Assembly (NCBI GenBank): GCA_033127725.1 | Contig: AP026798.1 | Coordinates: forward strand, 1,302,001-1,366,000 | Length of the DNA: 64,000 bases | Direction of reading: 5' to 3' | Source: Bombiscardovia nodaiensis | Lineage (GTDB): Bacteria; Actinomycetota; Actinomycetes; Actinomycetales; Bifidobacteriaceae | Part shown: piece after piece, positions 58,133 through 64,000 of the stretch | Layout: each line of letters opens with the position of its first letter | Numbering within the stretch: position 1 is the stretch's first letter | The notes under the pieces: model-generated | Database searches by the model: none | What the model saw: the letters and a program-made list of their open reading frames with translations, nothing else | What the model was told of the DNA's origin: nothing | Made by a program: the position numbers and the translations under genes

Positions 58133-60589
58133 CTATCTGGCACTATGATTTCGTTGAACTTTGTCAATCAACTGCGGCAAGAATCCGACCGACAACCCCA
58201 TGATGACCAGCCCGATGACCAGCCCTGCGAGCGTGGCCCAGGCAGAGCGGCCAGTGGGGAGCACAATGGCGAAGAAGTGCGCCACGAATGGAATAAACGC
58301 TCCAATAATTCCGGCAGCCGCAAAGACAGCCACCAGGACTCCTCGCCAGGATTTGAGCGGGCGCGCCACCCGAGCCAGAACCAGAATGCCCATGGCGAAC
58401 AAGACAATAGCGCAGACCGTGCGCAGCTGGGAGAGATCGGCAGGCAGGCGCAGGTTCCAGCCCATAATCCCCGGCAAGAACCATGCCATGAGTAAGACCA
58501 CCAGAGCGGTTGCAAGGCCGCCCGGTATGGCGAAGGCCACCACGCGCTTCAAGAATCCTGGCTTGTAACGGCGGGTATTGGGCGCCAGCGCCAGGAAGAA
58601 GGCAGGAGTTCCAATCGTCAGGGCACCAATGTAGGTGATGTGGCGAGGCAGGTAGGGGAAGGGAATGCCGGTGAGTACCACACCCAGTGAAATCAGGGCC
58701 GAGTACACGGTTTTGACCAAGAAGAGGCCCGCCACGCGCTCCATGTTGGCCATCACCTGCCGCCCGCGAGCCACCACGTCGGGCAGGTGGGAGAACTTGG
58801 AATCCACCAAAACCACCTGGGCCACAGCTTTGGTGGCCGGCGCAGCGTTGCCCATAGCGATGCCCAAATCAGCCTCTTTTAAAGCCAGCGAGTCGTTCAC
58901 CCCGTCGCCAGTCATGGCCACCGTATGTCCTCCAGCGTGGAGGGCTTGCACGATGGCCTTCTTTTGATCAGGCAGCACACGGCCGAGCACATCGACTTCT
59001 TCCAAAACCTCGGCCAGGGCATTGATGTCGGAGGGCAGTTTGCGGGCATCCATGGCCCGGGGCTTGTCCTGCCCAGTCAGGTGAACCTGGGCTGCTATGG
59101 CGGCCACCGTAGCTGGGTTGTCGCCCGAAATAATGCGACAGCGCACCGACTGCTCCCGGAACCAGGCGAGCGTCTGCTCAGCGTCATCTCGAATGTGCTC
59201 TGAGCAGGTAATCAGCGCTGCTGGCTTGAGGTCGCTGGGCAGGGTCGGGTTCTGCTCGTCGCAATCGCCCTGCGCCTCCTGAGCCAGCATCAGCACCCGG
59301 TAGCCCTGGTCAGCTAAGGCCGAGACCTGCTGTTCCACGTCTTCAAAATGCTGTTTTTGCGCCGACAGGAGCACTTCCGGCGCCCCAAAGTACCAGCTAC
59401 TGCCGTCCTCTTGAGCCACAGCACTCCACTTGCGCGCCGACGAGAAAGGCACGCGGGCCCGTATCTGGGTCGAGGGTTGCACCTGGGCCAGCCCCTTGAG
59501 AATGGCCGCGCCCGTAGCGTTCGGGTTTTCCTCGTGGGAGACATTGACCAGCGCTTGTTCCAACTGACCGCTGTCGCCACCGCTCAGGTTGACTAGGGAA
59601 TTGTAGACGATGCCGCCATCGGTAATCGTCCCGGTCTTATCGAGGTTGAGCGCATCGACTCGAGCTAGGGTCTCCACAGATTCCAGCTCTTGCACCAGGG
59701 TATTTTGCCGGGCCAGACGGATGGCTGCCAGCGCAAAGTTCAGAGAGGTCAGGAGCACCAGCCCCTCAGGAATCATGCCCACTACCCCGGCCACAGCCGA
59801 GACTACGGCGCCCCGCCAAGCGCCAGTAGCGATAGCCTCCTGGAAACCGCCCACAGTGCGCATCTGGGTCCAGACCAGCAGAATGCACAGGGGCACCACC
59901 ACGAAGGTCATAGCCTTCAAAATAGTGTTGATACCGTCGTTTAAGTCCGAGTGCGTCTTTTTGTAGACCTTGGCCTGAGCGGTCAGCTTGGAAGCGTAGG
60001 AGGAGGCGCCCACAGCGCTCACCCGCACTAGAGCCATGCCAGAGGTGGCCGTGGAGCCGGAGTAGACCGGATCATCTTCGCCCTTGCGCACGGTCTTGGA
60101 CTCGCCGGTCAACATGGACTCGTCCAGCTCCAGCCCCCAGCTGTGCACAATCTTTGCATCAGCCGGCAGCTGGTCACCTGAACGAACCCAGAGCAGGTCG
60201 CCCACCACAATCTCATCATGGGGTACCCGCACCTGCTGACCGGCGCGGCGCACGTAGTAGTCCGAAGCCACTAAAATAGAGAGCTTGTCCAGGGTCCGCT
60301 TGGCCTTGAGCTCCGTGGCTACACCAATACCGGTGTTGATAATAATGATGACCCCGAATACCGCGTCTTTCCACTGCCCGGTAGCCAGCACCAGCAGCAT
60401 AGCCGCGAAAATGAGGCCATTAAACAGGGTGCAAACGTTGGCCCGAATAATCTGTCCAAGGGTGCGCGAAGTCGCCTCGTGGGAGGTGTTCACGGCCCCG
60501 GCATCCACCTGGGCCTGCACTTCTTCGGTGGTCAGCCCCAGCAGGTCTACTCTTGGGAAGGTTGGCTCATTGTCTTGCTCTACGCTCAC
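58133..60589 (-). CDS. P-type cation-transporting ATPase, CtpE-like
   Basis: This 818-residue pump has the phosphorylation motif D317-KTGT, the actuator TGES at 161-164, the nucleotide domain and TGDGVNDSLALKEADLGIAMG hinge. The ion-site sequence PEGL at 274-277 resembles P2-type pumps and actinobacterial CtpE, linked to calcium uptake. About ten membrane segments are present, with the last six after the catalytic domain. The start is GTG 60589 with GGAGG upstream; it overlaps the stop codon of the lipoprotein gene by 4 nt. Ion specificity is inferred, not shown. Confidence 0.88.
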   Translation of the reverse strand: MSVEQDNEPTFPRVDLLGLTTEEVQAQVDAGAVNTSHEATSRTLGQIIRANVCTLFNGLIFAAMLLVLATGQWKDAVFGVIIIINTGIGVATELKAKRTLDKLSILVASDYYVRRAGQQVRVPHDEIVVGDLLWVRSGDQLPADAKIVHSWGLELDESMLTGESKTVRKGEDDPVYSGSTATSGMALVRVSAVGASSYASKLTAQAKVYKKTHSDLNDGINTILKAMTFVVVPLCILLVWTQMRTVGGFQEAIATGAWRGAVVSAVAGVVGMIPEGLVLLTSLNFALAAIRLARQNTLVQELESVETLARVDALNLDKTGTITDGGIVYNSLVNLSGGDSGQLEQALVNVSHEENPNATGAAILKGLAQVQPSTQIRARVPFSSARKWSAVAQEDGSSWYFGAPEVLLSAQKQHFEDVEQQVSALADQGYRVLMLAQEAQGDCDEQNPTLPSDLKPAALITCSEHIRDDAEQTLAWFREQSVRCRIISGDNPATVAAIAAQVHLTGQDKPRAMDARKLPSDINALAEVLEEVDVLGRVLPDQKKAIVQALHAGGHTVAMTGDGVNDSLALKEADLGIAMGNAAPATKAVAQVVLVDSKFSHLPDVVARGRQVMANMERVAGLFLVKTVYSALISLGVVLTGIPFPYLPRHITYIGALTIGTPAFFLALAPNTRRYKPGFLKRVVAFAIPGGLATALVVLLMAWFLPGIMGWNLRLPADLSQLRTVCAIVLFAMGILVLARVARPLKSWRGVLVAVFAAAGIIGAFIPFVAHFFAIVLPTGRSAWATLAGLVIGLVIMGLSVGFLPQLIDKVQRNHSAR

Positions 60590-61227
60590 AGCTTTTCCTC
60601 CATCTGATCGGGCCACTTATGCTGGGCCATGTCGTCTGATAAGTTCACCCGTATGGTGCGCGCATGAGCACGATCGTCCACAATCGTCTGCAAAACCCGT
60701 CCGAGAGGCTGCGCATCCGGCGCCTGCTGGTCCAGCACGAGTTCAGCCGCGTACAGGGTTTGCTGCTGAGGCCTATAACCCGGCCCCAAGAGGGTGAGGG
60801 CCACACCCGCCTTCCGGGCCTGCTCCAGGGTGGCGGTCCAAGGCCCCGGGCTCATGTTTTCCACGACCACTACTGATACCTTGCGCGCTACAGCGTCTCG
60901 CACCGCCTGCTCTTGCCCCGCTTGGCTGGAAGCAGGCGCATAGTAGGCCTGCATATTGTTGTGCTCAAGAAGGTCAAACATGACCGTATTCTCTGGATCC
61001 TGCGCCTGCCGCTGGCTGCTGCTGGCAGGGCCCACAAGAGCGACCTGCACATTCGAGCGGTCTACGCCGTCGTGCTCGCTGGTAACCCCCTGCTGCCAGC
61101 TGTCTCCCACCGCGCGCCCCCTGGGAGCACAAGCAGACAGACTTATCAGTAAGGACAAGGCGCAGCCAAAGCCCAAAAGCCCGCGTCTGAGGCGAATCAG
61201 CTGCGGGCGCGAGAGTCGTTTGGTCAT
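60586..61227 (-). CDS. Predicted lipoprotein coupled to the P-type ATPase gene
   Basis: This 213-residue protein has a lipoprotein signal peptide with lipobox LSAC (C33). The mature part resembles one lobe of a periplasmic binding protein fold: NVQVALVGPASSSQRQAQ, VSVVVVENMSPGPW, VALTLLGPG. It is too short for a full two-lobe binding protein. I do not recognise the family. AGGTAG precedes the ATG, and TACAAT (61241-61236) lies 8 nt upstream. The ATPase start overlaps its stop (GTGA), so the two are translationally coupled and may act together. Confidence 0.78.
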   Translation of the reverse strand: MTKRLSRPQLIRLRRGLLGFGCALSLLISLSACAPRGRAVGDSWQQGVTSEHDGVDRSNVQVALVGPASSSQRQAQDPENTVMFDLLEHNNMQAYYAPASSQAGQEQAVRDAVARKVSVVVVENMSPGPWTATLEQARKAGVALTLLGPGYRPQQQTLYAAELVLDQQAPDAQPLGRVLQTIVDDRAHARTIRVNLSDDMAQHKWPDQMEEKL

Positions 61228-61266
61228 GTCTACCTATTGTATCCGTGGCATGTTTCAGCCAGGTTC

Positions 61267-62526
61267 TTACTTAGTAAAGACTCCTACGGTCTCCACATGG
61301 TGGGTCATGGGGTAAATGTCGAAGGCTTCAATGCTGCTCAAGTGGTAGCCCTGCCCCACTAATGTAGCGGTGTCGCGGGCCAGGCTCGTAGGGTCACAGG
61401 CTACGTAGACTACGACCGGGGCACCTGAGCGCGCAATCTGCTGGCAGACCGCTGCCTGGGCACCTGAACGCGGAGGATCCAAAACTACAGCATCCGGTTT
61501 AGCCAACTTGCCAGGCAAGCCACGCTCAAGAGTGCGGGCCACATCACCAGCCAAGGCCATCACCCGTTTGCCCACGGCAGCCACCTGGGTGTTGTAATGG
61601 GCCTGGGCCACAGCTATGCGCGAGCCCTCAATGCTGGCGAGCTGAGCATCAGGTGCAATCAGCGTGGCCAGGGGCAGGGTAAAGAGGCCGGATCCTGAAT
61701 ACAAATCCCAAATCACCGGCGCTTGGACGGCCTTAATATTCGCCTTGACAGCCCGAACAACCGCCGTAGCCAGCAAATGGGGTGCCTGTCGGTGAATCTG
61801 CCAAAAACCGGTAGCGTCCACTTCGTAACGGAAGGTCTGCCCCTCAACGTCCACCTGCTCGTGAACCTTACGCTGGCCGGCCTTCACCTTCGAGGACACG
61901 ATGCAAGCGAAATTGTCCTCAACACCCCCCTCCTGCTGGTCCGGCAGCGCCAGGCGAATAGGGCTGTTGGGTTCAAAGCCACCAGACCACACACCCAGAC
62001 GGCTGGCAAAATCGTTGAGCTCGCGCGTGGCCAGAGGCATCTGGTCAATGGCCACACGCTCGTGTGACTCCCGTCGGCGCATAGACGGACGCCCTTGCTC
62101 GTCGGCAATCAGATCAATTCTGGTGCGCCAGTAGAGGCCGCCGCGCTCCTCGTCGCCGGGAGCTCTCAACACCTTCACGCTCGTATCAACATGTCCCAGG
62201 CGATGCATCTGCTCCTGGACGACCGCCTGCTTCCAGGCCAACTGTCCCGCTAAACTCACGTGCACCAGGTCTGCACCGCCAACTCCCCCGCCCCAAGCCA
62301 GAGGCCCGGCCAGAGGCCAAGCGGGTTCCACCCGATCGGGACTGGGTTCAATAACCTTCGTCACTTCGCCGGTGAGGAAACGCCTCTTGGCCCGCACCGG
62401 CAGGTCTACGCTCACTTCAACCAACTCACCGGGCAGAGCGAATCGCACAAATATGACCTGTCCATCGATATGCCCTACGCACCGGCCCTGGTCGGCGTAC
62501 CGCTCTACTCGAAGTGTGACCTGCAT
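61267..62526 (-). CDS. TrmA-family RNA (uracil-5-)-methyltransferase
   Basis: This 419-residue SAM-dependent enzyme methylates uracil in rRNA or tRNA. An N-terminal TRAM domain (about 1-60) is followed by a middle domain and the Rossmann core with DLYSGSGLFTLPLA, DPPRSGAQAAV and VYVACDPTSLARD, whose cysteine is the nucleophile. The N-terminal [4Fe-4S] cysteine set of RlmD is not evident. RlmCD-type activity is plausible; the exact target is not decided by sequence. AAAGG precedes the ATG. Confidence 0.9.
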   Translation of the reverse strand: MQVTLRVERYADQGRCVGHIDGQVIFVRFALPGELVEVSVDLPVRAKRRFLTGEVTKVIEPSPDRVEPAWPLAGPLAWGGGVGGADLVHVSLAGQLAWKQAVVQEQMHRLGHVDTSVKVLRAPGDEERGGLYWRTRIDLIADEQGRPSMRRRESHERVAIDQMPLATRELNDFASRLGVWSGGFEPNSPIRLALPDQQEGGVEDNFACIVSSKVKAGQRKVHEQVDVEGQTFRYEVDATGFWQIHRQAPHLLATAVVRAVKANIKAVQAPVIWDLYSGSGLFTLPLATLIAPDAQLASIEGSRIAVAQAHYNTQVAAVGKRVMALAGDVARTLERGLPGKLAKPDAVVLDPPRSGAQAAVCQQIARSGAPVVVYVACDPTSLARDTATLVGQGYHLSSIEAFDIYPMTHHVETVGVFTK

Positions 62527-62619
62527 ACAAACCTTTCCAAAAGAGCTATCCAGCCCTTCTCAACCACTACCAAAAGACACCAGCATACGCGGGCGTGCCC
62601 ACAAGACTTCAGGGCTGCT

Positions 62620-63312
62620 TCAGTCTGCTTGGACGTCAGTGGTGTTCACCCTAGCGTGCGCGCGGTGGTAAGGGTCAGCCACAAGCAGCCAAGTCAGCCA
62701 AATCACTAGAGCGAACAAGGGCATACCCATCACCAGCCGACTAGTTCCCAACCAAGCCAGGTGATGGCTCAGGTAGAGGGGCAGCTGGACCAGCAGGCGC
62801 AGCGCAAACATAGCCAGCCACAGCCAAGTGGCCTTCGCATACGCTCTGTAGAGCGCCTGCTGACTCTTCCAAGCCTGGAGCCAGGCCTTGAAGCCAGCAA
62901 ATACCGGCTCGCGCACATATTCAACGATCAGCCCCACCCCGGGCAGCCTGCACAGGAGTGTGAGCCCAAGCCCCAGTATCCAGGCAATATTGGTGATGAA
63001 CCCGGGTAGGTAATAATTGCGGGCGTCCCGGCTCAGCCAGGCCCAAATTAGGCAGATTCCTACCGCCAACAGACCCGTCAGGGCCCCTAGCCAGGACTGG
63101 CGTTGGACCAACCGGACCAGAAGCTGCAAGAGCGCCAAAGCCCCCGAGAGAATCACCGTCAGGCGGAGGTTGCTGCTGGCGATAAACGACACCAGAAAAA
63201 CCAAGCCCGGCAGGAGGGACTCCACGATCCCCCGGACTCCACCAATTGCTTCGAGAACATTGAAGTCCTCAGAGCCTATGGCCGCAAGCCCGCTCCTGGG
63301 ACGCTCACTCAC
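62620..63312 (-). CDS. DUF3159 family membrane protein
   Basis: This protein of about 230 residues matches the actinobacterial DUF3159 family; the core begins NVLEAIGGVRGIVESLLPGLVF. About five to six hydrophobic segments are visible, with a basic loop FKAWLQAWKSQQALYRAYAKATWLW. Function unknown. The start is taken as GTG 63312, 4 nt after the DUF3710 stop; the site lacks a strong Shine-Dalgarno, so coupling is likely. The DUF3710-DUF3159 order is conserved in Actinobacteria. Confidence 0.85.
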   Translation of the reverse strand: MSERPRSGLAAIGSEDFNVLEAIGGVRGIVESLLPGLVFLVSFIASSNLRLTVILSGALALLQLLVRLVQRQSWLGALTGLLAVGICLIWAWLSRDARNYYLPGFITNIAWILGLGLTLLCRLPGVGLIVEYVREPVFAGFKAWLQAWKSQQALYRAYAKATWLWLAMFALRLLVQLPLYLSHHLAWLGTSRLVMGMPLFALVIWLTWLLVADPYHRAHARVNTTDVQAD

Positions 63313-63316
63313 TGGC

Positions 63317-64000
63317 TCAGCGCACTTCGGAGAACATGGGACCACGGGAGAGCGTGGTCTTTACTTCAGTCTGCTGGTCCGAGTCGAAAGGCCCGGTAGG
63401 CTTGTCGGGAATCTTCGCCTCGTCCTGCTCACCCTCTTCGCCCTCCAGCGCGGCTGCCCGCTCCTGTGGGGTCACCGGCGAGTGCATGGGAATGAGGTCT
63501 CGAGGCGCCAGCGGCTCTTCGCCGCGATCAACCACGATCTGGGAAAAGTACTCGTCGAGCTTATCTTTTTCGTCGCCTTCGCTGGCTGCAGGACCAGAGA
63601 AAATGCCACGAAGCATCCACCGGGGCCCGTCAACACCCACAATGCGCGTCTTGAGCTCTTTGCCTTTCACCGTGACCGGCATGGACAGCTCTCTGCCAAA
63701 GGTGCCTTCAACCTCCTGAGCCTTGGAGTTGCCGGAGCACAAATCGCCACGCACCGTGTCCCAGAGTCCTAAAGTCTTAGGAGCAGCAAAGGCCTCCAAC
63801 TCGAGACTAGAGTGGCCATAAGTAATCGTGGCACCCAGAATCTGCCCGCTCTGGCTGTTGGCCTTAATCCGCAGCTCGATACCCTCCATATAGGGCAGGT
63901 AAATAGCGCCAATATCCAGGTAGTTGTCGTAATCGACCACATCTTCGTCATTCACATCCCAGGGGCCGTGATCCACTCCACGACCAGTGTCCCCAGCAGG
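63317..64000 (-). CDS. DUF3710 family protein, 5' end outside the window
   Basis: The visible 227 codons belong to DUF3710: GRGVDHGPWDVNDEDVVD, YLDIGAIYLPYMEGIELRI and GVDGPRWMLRGIFSGPAA are typical. The frame is open to the window edge, so the N-terminus lies beyond 64000. The C-terminal 50 residues are acidic and probably disordered. In other Actinobacteria this gene follows dut, which here lies 45 kb away at 18090. Function unknown. Confidence 0.9.
   Translation of the reverse strand, partial: PAGDTGRGVDHGPWDVNDEDVVDYDNYLDIGAIYLPYMEGIELRIKANSQSGQILGATITYGHSSLELEAFAAPKTLGLWDTVRGDLCSGNSKAQEVEGTFGRELSMPVTVKGKELKTRIVGVDGPRWMLRGIFSGPAASEGDEKDKLDEYFSQIVVDRGEEPLAPRDLIPMHSPVTPQERAAALEGEEGEQDEAKIPDKPTGPFDSDQQTEVKTTLSRGPMFSEVR

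Noticed and set aside
1..64000. CRISPR array, prophage, insertion sequence or toxin-antitoxin pair
   Set aside because: No direct-repeat array, transposase, integrase, phage gene or recognisable toxin-antitoxin pair was seen on either strand.

Overview
The window is ordinary chromosome from a high-GC Gram-positive actinobacterium, most probably a member of the Bifidobacteriaceae. The family-level call rests on gene content and order: a gluABCD-type glutamate uptake cluster, SepH beside DUF4193 and dut, SecA with long-form HPF, DUF3046-recA-recX with rnpB, ClgR-PncC-PgsA-FtsK, MiaB-MiaA, and DUF3710-DUF3159 with a TrmA-type methyltransferase. I cannot name a genus or species from the sequence alone. 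No prophage, insertion sequence, CRISPR array, tRNA or rRNA gene was seen.

Layout. 1-101 is the start of a leftward gene cut by the edge. 470-7020 is a sugar-uptake and glycosidase module: lipoprotein binding protein, two permeases, a ROK regulator and a cytoplasmic GH20 hexosaminidase, with no ATPase gene. 7027-10647 is a leftward amino-acid ABC cluster (gluABCD type). 10759-14001 is hisS-aspS. 14092-18014 holds a DUF349 protein and the bifunctional RelA/SpoT enzyme, facing each other across a strong terminator. 18090-21741 holds dut, DUF4193, SepH and a phosphodiesterase. 21859-33434 holds topoisomerase IV (parC and parE), a giant Lhr-type helicase and the principal sigma factor. 33540-39393 holds a DUF4192 protein, a prenyl diphosphate synthase, a PASTA kinase, a frameshifted plsC-type acyltransferase and a small membrane protein. 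39461-43853 holds secA, an acetyltransferase and hpf. 44041-44405 is the RNase P RNA gene, which is not protein coding although small frames cross it. 44410-46862 is the recombination block (DUF3046, recA, recX) with a LexA box. 47002-51963 runs from ftsK through pgsA and pncC to clgR. 52088-56032 holds miaB, miaA, a MerR regulator and a small alarmone synthetase. 56146-64000 holds an aldo/keto reductase, a BI-1 membrane protein, a lipoprotein coupled to a CtpE-like P-type ATPase, an RNA methyltransferase, and DUF3159 and DUF3710 genes running off the right edge.

How the genes fit together. The first 7 kb reads as import of an oligosaccharide followed by cytoplasmic removal of N-acetylhexosamine, with the ROK protein as likely local regulator. 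The rest is mostly housekeeping: translation and RNA maturation (aspS, hisS, miaA, miaB, rnpB, the methyltransferase), stress and ribosome control (RelA, the small alarmone synthetase, HPF, ClgR), chromosome handling (ParC/ParE, FtsK, RecA/RecX, Lhr), division (SepH, PknB) and envelope work (SecA, PgsA, PlsC).

The least expected items are: a one-base deletion that splits plsC; a recurring leaderless-start layout (TANNNT about 6-9 nt before the start codon) at up to eight genes; a MerR promoter with its dyad inside an 18-bp spacer; a 17-nt motif shared by the recA and DUF4192 promoters; and a long polar tail on the GluD-type permease. I found no wholly new multi-gene system.
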